NCBI GenBank assembly: GCA_965218765.1
Contig: CBDCLU010000002.1
Location: 1,922,001 to 1,986,000, forward strand
Origin: JBBPYC01 sp965218765
GTDB lineage: Bacteria > Pseudomonadota > Gammaproteobacteria > Burkholderiales > Burkholderiaceae_C
DNA: 64,000 nt
Direction of reading: 5' to 3'
Shown here: positions 43,537 to 51,571 of the stretch, in pieces
Layout: each line of letters begins with the position of its first letter
How positions within the stretch are numbered: position 1 is the stretch's first letter
Position numbers and translations under genes: made by a program
The notes under the pieces: generated by a model
Databases searched by the model: none
What the model was told of the DNA's origin: nothing
Seen by the model: the letters and a program-made list of their open reading frames with translations, nothing else

Positions 43537-44264
43537 GCAGCAGGCTTGGCACAGGCGAACAGGTAGTTCACGGTGCTGTCGCTGCTGAGCGCATAACGCT
43601 GCGTGAGCGGGTTGTAGCCGAGGCCGCGCGACTCCAACAGATCGAGCCCGGCGGCGCGGCAATGCGCGGCCAGTTCGCTAGGGCGAATCAGCTTTGCGTA
43701 TTCATGCGTGCCGCGTGGCAGCAGGTCCAGCAGGTATTCGGCACCCAGAATCGCGAATGCAAACGACTTCAGGTTGCGGTTGATGGTCGAGAAGAACACG
43801 TGGCCGCCCGGCTTGGCCAACGTGGCGCAGGCGCGCACGACCGCGGCCGGGTCAGGCACGTGTTCGAGCATCTCCATGCAGGTGACCACGTCGAAACGCG
43901 CGGGCAGCTCGTCGGCCAGCGCTTCGGCGCTGACTTCGCGGTAGCTGATGTTCGGCGTCTCGGCTTCAAGCGCATGCAGCTGCGCGACTTTCAAGGCCTT
44001 CGTCGCGAGGTCGATGCCGAGCACGGCCTGCGCGCCGCGCCGCGCCATCGAATCGGTCAGAATGCCGCCGCCGCAGCCGATGTCGAGCACCTGCTTCGCC
44101 TTTAGCGGAACGTGCTTTTCGATCCAGCCCAGGCGCAGCGGATTGATCTGGTGCAGTGGCTTGAACTCGCTGGTCTTGTCCCACCATCGGTGCGCGATGT
44201 CGGAGAACTTGGCGAGTTCGGCCGGGTCGGCGTTGCGGTGGGTTTCCGGGGTCGTCGTGCTCAT
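43533..44264 (-). CDS. ubiG: Ubiquinone biosynthesis O-methyltransferase
   Basis: The 243-aa SAM-dependent methyltransferase performs both O-methylations of ubiquinone synthesis. It shows the UbiG N-terminus AELAKFSDIAHRWWDKTSEF with KPLHQINPLR, motif I VLDIGCGGGILTDSMA, the acidic loop VLGIDLATKA and CMEMLEHVPDP. The membrane-associating insert FFSTINRNLKSFAFAILGAEYLL is also present in parts. It is the first gene of the ubiG-gph unit. Confidence 0.95.
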   Translation of the reverse strand: MSTTTPETHRNADPAELAKFSDIAHRWWDKTSEFKPLHQINPLRLGWIEKHVPLKAKQVLDIGCGGGILTDSMARRGAQAVLGIDLATKALKVAQLHALEAETPNISYREVSAEALADELPARFDVVTCMEMLEHVPDPAAVVRACATLAKPGGHVFFSTINRNLKSFAFAILGAEYLLDLLPRGTHEYAKLIRPSELAAHCRAAGLDLLESRGLGYNPLTQRYALSSDSTVNYLFACAKPAA

Positions 44265-44298
44265 GGCGCGGCATTGTCCCATGCGGTGCGAGACCATT

Positions 44299-45165
44299 TC
44301 AGTAGAAGGACGCCTGCCCGGATGGGCGCGTCTTGAAGCGCTTGTGGACCCAGTAATACTGCTCTGGCATGGTCATAACGACCGATTCGAGCCACTCGTT
44401 CATGCGCGCCGTGTCGGCCACCGGATCGCTGCTTGGAAAATGTTGCCAGGCCGGATGCACGACGACTTCGTAGCCGCGGTCGGTCAGCCGTGCGGTGACC
44501 GGCACCACTTGCGCACGGCCGAGCCGTGCAAAGCGCGACAGCGACGGCACGGTCGCGGCTGTGACGCCGAAGAACGGCACGAACACCGATTCGGCCGGGC
44601 CGAAGTCCATGTCGGGCAGCAGATAAAGCGGCTCGCCACGCCGGATCGCGGCCACGATCGATTTCACGCCTTCGGACTTGCGCAAGAGGCGCGCGTTGCC
44701 GAAGCGCTGCCGGCCGCGCGCGATCCAGGCATCGGCCATTCTGTTCGACTGCTCGGTGTAGATCGTGTCGAACTGGCGCGCGACCTGTTGCGACAGCGCG
44801 GTGGCGCCGGCATCTAGCCCCAGAAAATGCGGCGCGAAGATCACGATCGGCGTACGGCCCGCGAACTGATCCATGCGGCCAGTCAAATGCAGGCGTGTCA
44901 GCGTAACAGCAGGATCGGCATGCCAGAGCCAGGCGCGATCCAGTGCGGTCTGCGCAAATATCTGGAAGTGGCGACGCGCCAGCCTTCGCCGTGCCTTGTC
45001 GTCCAGCTGCGGAAAACATAGCGCCAGATTCGTCAGCGCAACGCGGCGGCGCTTCGGGATCAGCGGGTACAGCAGGTGGCCGATGCCCGCCCCGAGCGCA
45101 CGCAGCCACGGCAGCGGCAGACGTGCGAGCGCGCGCAGCAGCAACAGCCCCAGTTGGGTCCACAT
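44299..45165 (-). CDS. Lipid A biosynthesis acyltransferase, LpxL/HtrB family
   Basis: The 288-aa inner-membrane acyltransferase has an N-terminal hydrophobic anchor (LGLLLLRALARLPLPWLRAL) and the catalytic HX4D motif HFLGLD. LYLLPDMDFGP and YYWVHKRFKTRP near the C-terminus match LpxL enzymes, which add secondary acyl chains to lipid A. It sits 13 bp downstream of a second acyltransferase gene. The two share only general family features and so probably act at different positions. Confidence 0.92.
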   Translation of the reverse strand: MWTQLGLLLLRALARLPLPWLRALGAGIGHLLYPLIPKRRRVALTNLALCFPQLDDKARRRLARRHFQIFAQTALDRAWLWHADPAVTLTRLHLTGRMDQFAGRTPIVIFAPHFLGLDAGATALSQQVARQFDTIYTEQSNRMADAWIARGRQRFGNARLLRKSEGVKSIVAAIRRGEPLYLLPDMDFGPAESVFVPFFGVTAATVPSLSRFARLGRAQVVPVTARLTDRGYEVVVHPAWQHFPSSDPVADTARMNEWLESVVMTMPEQYYWVHKRFKTRPSGQASFY

Positions 45166-45178
45166 GAGCGGGGCGCGA

Positions 45179-46033
45179 TCAGGCCGACGCCCGATCGACC
45201 GGCGCTGCGCCACGCGGCTGCTTGTAGCGGCCATAGCCCCACAGGTATTGCTGCGGGCATTCGCGGATCAGCGCTTCCATCGCCTGGTTGATCTGCAGCA
45301 GCGCGGCATTCAGGTCAGGCGCCAGCGGCTCGCAGAACTGCCGCAGGTGCAACCGATAGCCGCGGCCCCGGGACAGCCGTTCGCCCCAGATCAGCAGCAG
45401 CACCGGATCGGTCTGCAGCGCGAGCCGCGCGCTCAAGGTCATCGTGTAGGCGGGCCGGCCGAACAGCGGCACCCACTGGCCCATACCCTGCGGCGGCACC
45501 TGGTCCGGCAGCAGGCCGACCGCGCGGCCGTCCCGCAGCGCGCGGATCATCTGGCGCACACCGGCCAGCGTGGTCGGCACGGCGGTCAGTTCGGGCCGCT
45601 GGCGCGCCGACTGCATGAGTTCCGACAACCACGCTTGGCGCGCGGGGCGGTACAGCACGGTGAGCGGCCCGTGCGCATCCATGTAGCGCGCGGCCATCGC
45701 CTGCGCGGTGACTTCGAAGCAGCCCATGTGCGGCGTAAAGAAGAGGACGCCGCGGCCGGACTGCAGCGCGGCTTGCGCGAATTCGACGTTGCGCCATTCG
45801 ATCGACACCGGCCGGCCGCTCCATAGTCGCGGGGTTTCCAGCGCCATGCGACCTGCGTGGGCCACGGCGCCGGCCACGTCGGCGAACGAATAGCCGGCCT
45901 GGCGCGCGTTGTCCAAAAAGCGGCGCCGATAGGTCGGCGACAGCAGGAATGTGAGCCAGCCGCCCGGCGCGCCCAATGCGTGCAGCAGCCACAGCGGCAG
46001 GCGCGCGAGCAGCCGCAGCAACAGGGTCAGCAT
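45179..46033 (-). CDS. Lipid A acyltransferase-like protein, second LpxL/LpxM paralogue
   Basis: The 284-aa protein has an N-terminal anchor (MLTLLLRLLARLPLWLLHAL), the catalytic motif as HX4E (HMGCFE), VGLLPDQVPPQGMG and QYLWGYGRYKQPRG. Glu in place of Asp at the second catalytic position is common in the family. It is first in the two-gene operon, divergent from metK. Secondary acylation of lipid A or of an ornithine/phospholipid acceptor is likely. Confidence 0.9.
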   Translation of the reverse strand: MLTLLLRLLARLPLWLLHALGAPGGWLTFLLSPTYRRRFLDNARQAGYSFADVAGAVAHAGRMALETPRLWSGRPVSIEWRNVEFAQAALQSGRGVLFFTPHMGCFEVTAQAMAARYMDAHGPLTVLYRPARQAWLSELMQSARQRPELTAVPTTLAGVRQMIRALRDGRAVGLLPDQVPPQGMGQWVPLFGRPAYTMTLSARLALQTDPVLLLIWGERLSRGRGYRLHLRQFCEPLAPDLNAALLQINQAMEALIRECPQQYLWGYGRYKQPRGAAPVDRASA

Positions 46034-46101
46034 GCAGGCGCGCGCGGTGCCGGCATCAAACCGTCGACGCAGGGTTTCGAAATCGGAAGCAACACAGGGG
46101 C

Positions 46102-46131
46102 TTGACGCAAAAATCACAAGGCGCGTTAAGA
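46102..46131 (+). promoter_or_regulatory. Probable sigma-70 promoter of metK
   Basis: TTGACG at 46102-46107 and TTAAGA at 46126-46131 are 18 bp apart, in the spacer between the acyltransferase operon and metK. This would give a leader of about 125 nt before the metK ATG. Confidence 0.5.
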
Positions 46132-46208
46132 TCGCGCGGTCGCCGAGTTACTGAACTACTTGCAGGGCGACGTAAAACAAATCTGCTAAAGCGTTCGCCG
46201 AGAGCTCC

Positions 46209-46245
46209 ACACAGCAAAGGCAACGCGCCTTTCAGCGGTCTGTGT
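46209..46245 (+). promoter_or_regulatory. Nested hairpin in the metK leader
   Basis: An outer ACACAG/CTGTGT stem encloses an inner AAAGGC/GCCTTT stem with a 5-base loop, 18 bp before the metK ATG; GGAG at 46251 is the ribosome site. The shape could control ribosome access. It does not match the SAM-I, SAM-II or SAH riboswitch consensus I know, so no ligand is claimed. Confidence 0.4.
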
Positions 46246-46263
46246 TCAATGGAGTTTATTCAA

Positions 46264-47451
46264 ATGGCGAACGACTTTCTCTTCACTTCCGAATCGGTTT
46301 CCGAAGGCCATCCGGACAAGGTGTCCGATCAGATCTCGGACGCGATCCTCGATGCGATCTTCCAGGAAGACCCAAGATCGCGTGTGGCGGCCGAGACCTT
46401 GTGCAACACCGGCCTGGTGGTGCTGGCCGGCGAGATCACGACCAATGCGCATGTCGACTACATCCAGGTCGCGCGCGACACGATCAGACGCATCGGTTAC
46501 GACAACACCGATTTCGGCATCGATTACAAAGGCTGCGCGGTCATGGTCTGCTATGACAAGCAGAGCAACGACATCGCCCAGGGTGTGGACCAGGCAAGCG
46601 ACGACCACCTGAACACCGGCGCCGGCGACCAGGGCCTGATGTTCGGCTACGCATGCGACGAGACGCCCGAGCTGATGCCCGCGCCGATTCACTACGCGCA
46701 CCGGCTGGTCGAACGCCAGGCGCAACTGCGCAAGGACGGCCGGCTGCCGTTTTTGCGGCCGGATGCGAAAAGCCAGGTCACGATGCGCTATCTGGACGGC
46801 AAGCCGCACAGCATCGACACGGTGGTGCTGTCCACCCAGCACGACCCCGACCAAAGCGAGTCGCCGACGAAGATGAAAGCCAGCTTCGTGGAAGCGATCA
46901 TCGAGGAGATCATCAAGCCGGTGCTGCCGAGCGAATGGCTGAAGGAGACGAAGTACCTGATCAATCCGACCGGTCGCTTCGTCATCGGTGGCCCGCAAGG
47001 CGACTGCGGCCTCACGGGCCGCAAGATCATCGTCGACACCTACGGCGGCGCGTGTCCGCACGGCGGCGGCGCGTTCTCCGGCAAGGATCCGAGCAAGGTC
47101 GATCGCTCCGCAGCGTATGCGGCGCGCTACGTGGCGAAGAACATCGTCGCAGCCGGCATCGCGCGGCAGTGCCAGATCCAGGTCGCCTATGCGATCGGCG
47201 TCGCGCGGCCGATGAACATCACGGTCTATACGGAAGGCACCGGCGTGATCTCCGACGAGCGGATCGCAGCACTGGTGCGCGACCATTTCGACCTGCGCCC
47301 GAAAGGCATCATCCAGATGCTCGATCTGTTGCGGCCGATCTACGAAAAGACCGCTGCCTACGGCCACTTCGGCCGTGAGGAGCCCGAGTTCTCCTGGGAG
47401 CGCACCGACAAGGCGGACGCACTGCGTGCCGCAGCCGGCGTCCGCGCCTAG
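46264..47451 (+). CDS. metK: S-adenosylmethionine synthetase
   Basis: The 395-aa enzyme makes SAM from methionine and ATP. Hallmarks are FTSESVSEGHPDKVSDQISD at the start, the GAGDQGLMFGYACDE hexapeptide region, GRFVIGGPQGDCGLTGRKII and the P-loop-like GGGAFSGKDPSKVDRSAAY. The ATG at 46264 follows the family start MANDFLFTSESV. A longer open frame upstream covers the spacer and is not coding. Confidence 0.97.
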   Translation: MANDFLFTSESVSEGHPDKVSDQISDAILDAIFQEDPRSRVAAETLCNTGLVVLAGEITTNAHVDYIQVARDTIRRIGYDNTDFGIDYKGCAVMVCYDKQSNDIAQGVDQASDDHLNTGAGDQGLMFGYACDETPELMPAPIHYAHRLVERQAQLRKDGRLPFLRPDAKSQVTMRYLDGKPHSIDTVVLSTQHDPDQSESPTKMKASFVEAIIEEIIKPVLPSEWLKETKYLINPTGRFVIGGPQGDCGLTGRKIIVDTYGGACPHGGGAFSGKDPSKVDRSAAYAARYVAKNIVAAGIARQCQIQVAYAIGVARPMNITVYTEGTGVISDERIAALVRDHFDLRPKGIIQMLDLLRPIYEKTAAYGHFGREEPEFSWERTDKADALRAAAGVRA

Positions 47452-48287
47452 AACCGGTACACCGCGCCGAGCCCGGCCGTCCAGTTGCGGCCCGGCGCGG
47501 GCTCGAAGTAGCGGCCATTGCCTTCGTTCACGATGACCGATCCGATGATGTGGCGGTCCAACAGGTTGTCGATGCGCGCGAACGCGTTGAAGGTCCAGCG
47601 CTGCCAGTTCAGCAGGTAGCCGGCCTGTAGGCCGATGGCCGCGTAGCCGGGCGCGTTTGCGGTGTTCTGGTCATTCGCAGCCAGCGCGGACAGTGCGCGC
47701 ACATCGGCCGTCGTGCGAAACCCTTGCGGCGGCACATGGCCAAACGAGGCAAACAGCGATTGCTTCGCGATGCCCGGAATCCGGTTGCCGGCTGCGATCC
47801 GGTTGTCGGCTGCGCATGGCGATGGCGAGCAGAACGCATCGCGATAGGTCGCATCCAGCCAAGTATAGGCAAGCTGCGTGCGCCAGCTGCTCACCGTTTC
47901 ATTGACCCAACCCAGTTCGAAACCGCGCCGGCGCGTGCGCCCGGCATTCTGAAAGGTGGAGCGCCCGCCGACGTTGGTGTTGACGACGATCTCGTCATCG
48001 GTGCGCGTGTGGAACACGGCCGCCGTCACCAGGCCATCGCCGAGCCGGGCTTTCGCACCGAATTCCAAGGTGTCGTTCACCGCGGGCCGCAGTCCGAAGT
48101 TCAGGCCGGACAAGCCGTCGGGTCGATACGACAGCTCGTTGAACGTCGGCGTCTCGAAGCCGCGGCCGGCCGCGACGTAGACGTTCAGATCGCGGTTGAA
48201 CGCGTAGCGCAGCGCGGCGACCGGCAGCAGTTTGCGGTAGCTGGCCGAGCCACTGTCGTCCCCGTTGCCAGCCACGATGTAGCGATC
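47448..48287 (-). pseudogene. TonB-dependent outer-membrane receptor, C-terminal fragment
   Basis: About 280 codons of beta-barrel remain: YRKLLPVAALRYAFNRDLNV, YVAAGRGFETPTFNELSYRP, FELGWVNETVSSWRTQLAYT and the final strands ending WTAGLGAVYRF, with the terminal Phe needed for barrel assembly. The plug domain, TonB box and signal peptide are absent. Homology stops abruptly at about 48287, where the opposite strand begins to encode an MFS transporter end. The 3' end overlaps metK by 4 bp convergently. Receptor class (siderophore, cobalamin) cannot be told. Confidence 0.8.
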
Positions 48288-48290
48288 TAT

Positions 48291-48770
48291 ACCGCCGACA
48301 GCTGGCAGGCAGCGGCGACGTGGATGATCTTTCCCGGCGCGTTGTCCTACACCTATATGGGTCCGACTTACGGCACCATCCAGAACGCGTTTCCACCCGC
48401 ACGCCGGGCTACAGCCACAGCAGTGCTGTTCTTCGTTCTGAATCTCATCGCTCTCGGCTTCGGTCCGCCGCTGACCGGCTGGCTGATCGATCACCTTGGA
48501 GCGTTTCATCTTGCCAATCCGACGATCGATAGCGTTCTCCCCGCCCTTTCAGGAGTATTTGGCGTGGACGCGAGACAGTTTGGCCTTCTTTGCCCAGGAG
48601 GCATGGGTAAAGTGGCGGACAGCGTGGGCGATATCGCGTGTAGGAGAGCGGTCGCACTCGCTACCCGCCAAGGAGTACTTTTGGCCTACGCGGTGGGGCT
48701 GTGGGCTGCGCTTCACTATCTTTTAGCTGCGCTGTCGCTTCGCCATCGCGGTATGCCAAGCGCGAGCTAG
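48291..48770 (+). pseudogene. MFS transporter, C-terminal fragment
   Basis: The frame reads DSWQAAATWMIFPGALSYTY, MGPTYGTIQNAFPPARRATA and TAVLFFVLNLIALGFGPPLT, then GWLIDHLG, and ends CRRAVALATRQGVLLAYAV and WAALHYLLAALSLRH. This is the last third of a spinster-like major facilitator (about four helices). The first eight helices and any start codon are missing, because the sequence before 48290 is the antisense of a TonB receptor. The junction marks a deletion or rearrangement. Confidence 0.75.
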
Positions 48771-49175
48771 CCGTGGAGCAAGGCGTTCAAGGCACGCCGG
48801 TCTCCAAGAAAAAAGGCGACGCTCGGGCCAATGTGCACGCCGCCGCCGCCTACTCGGGGACTGAAAACACAAACGGCGCTGCGCCGCGGACGGCGTGGGC
48901 CTAGCTATCGAATCGGATTGTCGCGTTGGCAAAGACCGAAATGGGTTAGCAGAGACCAACGGTGGAGCGACCCACTTCGGTGTCGAATGCTCAGTGGCAG
49001 CTAGGGCATGCTGGCCGCCGCAATACCCATGCATCTGGGGTTCTTAATTGAAGGGTGTGGAACTGAAATTTCCTGGGTGGGCCGCCCACCTCGGTGGGGG
49101 CTCTATCTCCAGCCGTTTGCGGGATATGGGTTAGCGCCTATTTACCGGTCAGTATACGAACCTGGGAAAGTTCAC
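48771..49175. other. 405-bp region without a recognisable gene
   Basis: No open frame with family features on either strand. The sequence is of mixed composition with several stop codons and fits decayed DNA between the MFS remnant and the XRE remnant. Confidence 0.5.
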
Positions 49176-49380
49176 ATTCTGATCGAAGAAGTCCGCCAAG
49201 CCAGGCAATCAGCGGCCTGGTCCCAGAAGACGCTTGCTGTGCGGGCAGTTGCAGCGCGCAAGCAATCAAGCGGCTGGAAGCCGGTATTGGCTCGGTCGAC
49301 CCCGTGGTTGCCGTGATAAAGGCTCTGGACTTCCGCCTGACCCGCCTAGCCCGGCGCAACCCTGCACGAGGCAATGCGCC
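49176..49380 (+). pseudogene. XRE/Cro-type HTH regulator, frameshifted remnant
   Basis: One frame reads ILIEEVRQARQSAAWSQKTLAVRA, the first helices of an XRE domain (shown here in two pieces: ILIEEVRQARQSA and WSQKTLAVRA). From about 49248 the next frame continues GCSAQAIKRLEAGIGSVDPV and VAVIKALDFRLTRLARR, the recognition helix and the rest. Restoring one G at GCA-GTT (to GCA-GGT-T) joins the two perfectly. No clear start codon or ribosome site precedes it. The relatives I know are short HipB-like or xenobiotic-response regulators. Confidence 0.65.
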
Positions 49381-49435
49381 ACCGGCGGATCAGCAGGAGA
49401 TTGGCAGAACGCACGAAGCCCTTCCCGACCCGTCC

Positions 49436-49747
49436 ATGCGCGAGGAAGCGAGTGAATTTCTCCACTCGCTCAGTGACGGAATTATCATCTTGGAGGACGA
49501 CGAAAAACTGTTCGCTGAGTTCCTCGCCGATCCGTCAAAGATCATCGACTTTGCTTATGACAAACCGGCGCCACCTAAGGGCGACCGGCTAATTCTACAG
49601 CAGTGGTTGCGGGGGTGCGATTTGACCGCTGTAGAACTCGTGTGGCGCTTTGACCGCTCAGGTCTGACAGCAAACTCTACCTCTATTCCCAAATCGCATT
49701 GCGACAGCTGCAAAAGAGCAATGCCACCAAAATTCCCGCTCCGGTAA
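49436..49747 (+). CDS. Hypothetical protein, 103 aa
   Basis: Unrecognised. From ATG 49436 it reads MREEASEFLHSLSDGIIILE, with an acidic centre (EDDEKLFAEFLADPSKIID) and a basic, Cys-containing end (HCDSCKRAMPPKFPLR). It is in the same frame as the second half of the XRE remnant and may be its natural C-terminal extension rather than a separate gene. GC is lower than in the core genome. It ends 7 bp before a converging small ORF. Confidence 0.35.
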   Translation: MREEASEFLHSLSDGIIILEDDEKLFAEFLADPSKIIDFAYDKPAPPKGDRLILQQWLRGCDLTAVELVWRFDRSGLTANSTSIPKSHCDSCKRAMPPKFPLR

Positions 49748-49754
49748 CTGCCGA

Positions 49755-49991
49755 TCAGTCCGGTTGTTCAAGCCCCTCCCAGATTTTGCCGGTTTCTAGA
49801 TTGATCAACAGGTTGCGCTGCGCAATGTGGAGACGCACTCCGCCCATAAGCTCTTCGGCCCTCTCGACGATGAGGCCACCACCAAATGAAAGGTCCGCCA
49901 GATCGGACATCGGGCGCCCCGCCATCGCCGTGAGCACGACCTCGGGAACCTGTTTCCCCAGCAGCTCCACGTTATCACGATACCAATTCAT
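49755..49991 (-). CDS. Hypothetical small protein, 78 aa
   Basis: Unrecognised. It begins MNWYRDNVELLGKQVPEVVL and ends RNLLINLETGKIWEGLEQPD. It is a compact, mildly acidic, soluble-looking protein with no signal or membrane segment. It lies 74 bp downstream of the large minus-strand operon on the same strand, so it could be its last gene, or an independent island gene. Its lower GC content sets it apart. Confidence 0.45.
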   Translation of the reverse strand: MNWYRDNVELLGKQVPEVVLTAMAGRPMSDLADLSFGGGLIVERAEELMGGVRLHIAQRNLLINLETGKIWEGLEQPD

Positions 49992-50065
49992 ATTGCCATT
50001 TATGTGAAGACAACAAAGGTGGCTTCGCAACCCCGTTTCAGCCCTGGGCCATGGGCGAAAGCATC

Positions 50066-51571
50066 TTACGGGACGAACGAATTTACGAGGCGATCGAATG
50101 CGATCCCCGCGGATGGCGCGACCGCGCCGACAGTCTTCACTGTCTCGATCCAGAGGTGAGCTTTGCCATCTGCGTCGCGTGCGAACTTATAGCGGCGCTG
50201 CAAGGTCAGACCCTCTTCAGGCAATGTGTCGTCCGCTAGCTCGAGGTTTGCGGGGATCAAATCCGAGAGGAGTTGGGACGTCGACCCGTGGAATAGCGGG
50301 ACGGGCTTGAACCGCCGCCCGGGGCCGGATCCGGCCAGCGTCAGTGGAATTCGATTGGGTTCGACCGGGGCCATCGGCTCGTAGACGAAATCCGCGTCGG
50401 GCGCCGCCGGCGCATCAGCGCTGATGGGTCGAGGCAGGGCCTCCGGCACACGGCGGATCGCCCAGGCGAGATTAGCGGCTTCATCCCGCACCAGCGCCCA
50501 TTCCTCCACCGGCTCGGACACCAGTCCCACACTCTCGGGCGGCGGTACGAGGAGGTAGGGAGCATCGCCGATCGTCCACAGGCCCCACTGCGGGTCGGGC
50601 GCGATCTCTTCCACCGGCCGGATGACCACGCTGACGCCGAACGTATCCGTAACGCGCAAGTCCTCAATACGGGCCAGGCTGCCGGTCGGCATGCTTACGG
50701 GCACCAGGTACCAATCGGCGGCGAAGGCCATCAGAGTTTCGACGATGAGCAGCCGCCCGACATCGTTAGGTGCGGTCTCGATTCGCCCGAGGTCGGCGCG
50801 CGGGTCCTCGAATTCCCAAAACCAGGCCGACGGCATTCCGGCCGCATCCAACAGGGCCGGGGCGATCACGATCTCCTCGCTCTGCGGGCCCGTTCCGCTG
50901 CTTGGCGCAGTATGTTCGAAGGCGAAGCTGTCCCAATCGAGGCGGCCGCCGTCATGTCCGGCGACGTCCACGCGTGCGCGGGCACCCGCCACATGGGCGG
51001 TCATGCCGAAGGTGTACGTGAAGCTGTCGCCGTCCCACGCCCCGTTGCGATCGGTCGCGGCGCGCGGCCGGTACCAGGCCGCCCAGGAATTCGTCGCCTC
51101 CGTGAACGATGCAGAGCCGCTGGCGCCCAACTTCGCAGCAAGCGTGCCAGCGTCGAGTTTGGCAAGGATGACGTCGCCATCTTTCTCGGGGAATGCGCTC
51201 GCTACACGGTTGGCCTCGGCGGTCAGCTGCGCTTCGGCAAGGCGTTGGCCAAAGCTGGTCCATCCAGCCTTGCGGGTCCGCACGTCGCCAAGTCCCGGAG
51301 CGCGCTCGACCAGCTCCTCGGCGATCATGCTGCCCCGGTCGAACGACGCCTGATGCGGCAGGAGAATGCGATCGAGCAGCGCCGCGGAGGACCGGATCGA
51401 CGCCTGAACCGGCGAGCCGGCATCCTCGCCGGTGAGCTCACGGAGCTGCCATTGTCGGCCGATCAACCACAATGGATCGGCCAATGCCGCGGTCACGCCC
51501 TGCTCGAGATCGGCTTCGAGGTTGCCGGTCATCGTGTCCGGTTCAAGCCGGGTCCAGGTGGTGACGCTCAT
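50066..51571 (-). CDS. Large protein of unknown function with DPLWLIGRQWQ motif
   Basis: I cannot assign a function. The 501-aa protein starts TWTRLEPDTMTGNLEADLEQ and has at residues 32-55 a striking conserved-looking block, DPLWLIGRQWQ then ELTGEDAGSPVQAS. The middle is rich in Trp and beta-prone segments (WYLVPVSMPTGSLARIEDL, VTDTFGVSVVIRPVEEI). No signal peptide or membrane helix is seen. It is the last large gene of the operon, and its ATG overlaps the stop of the preceding gene by 4 bp. From memory, similar motifs occur in unannotated proteins of myxobacteria, actinobacteria and cyanobacteria; I cannot verify this here. Confidence 0.85.
   Translation of the reverse strand: MSVTTWTRLEPDTMTGNLEADLEQGVTAALADPLWLIGRQWQLRELTGEDAGSPVQASIRSSAALLDRILLPHQASFDRGSMIAEELVERAPGLGDVRTRKAGWTSFGQRLAEAQLTAEANRVASAFPEKDGDVILAKLDAGTLAAKLGASGSASFTEATNSWAAWYRPRAATDRNGAWDGDSFTYTFGMTAHVAGARARVDVAGHDGGRLDWDSFAFEHTAPSSGTGPQSEEIVIAPALLDAAGMPSAWFWEFEDPRADLGRIETAPNDVGRLLIVETLMAFAADWYLVPVSMPTGSLARIEDLRVTDTFGVSVVIRPVEEIAPDPQWGLWTIGDAPYLLVPPPESVGLVSEPVEEWALVRDEAANLAWAIRRVPEALPRPISADAPAAPDADFVYEPMAPVEPNRIPLTLAGSGPGRRFKPVPLFHGSTSQLLSDLIPANLELADDTLPEEGLTLQRRYKFARDADGKAHLWIETVKTVGAVAPSAGIAFDRLVNSFVP

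Noticed and set aside
46034..46263. SAM or SAH riboswitch ahead of metK
   Set aside because: I looked for the conserved cores of SAM-I, SAM-II and SAH riboswitches and did not find them. Only unassigned hairpins are present.
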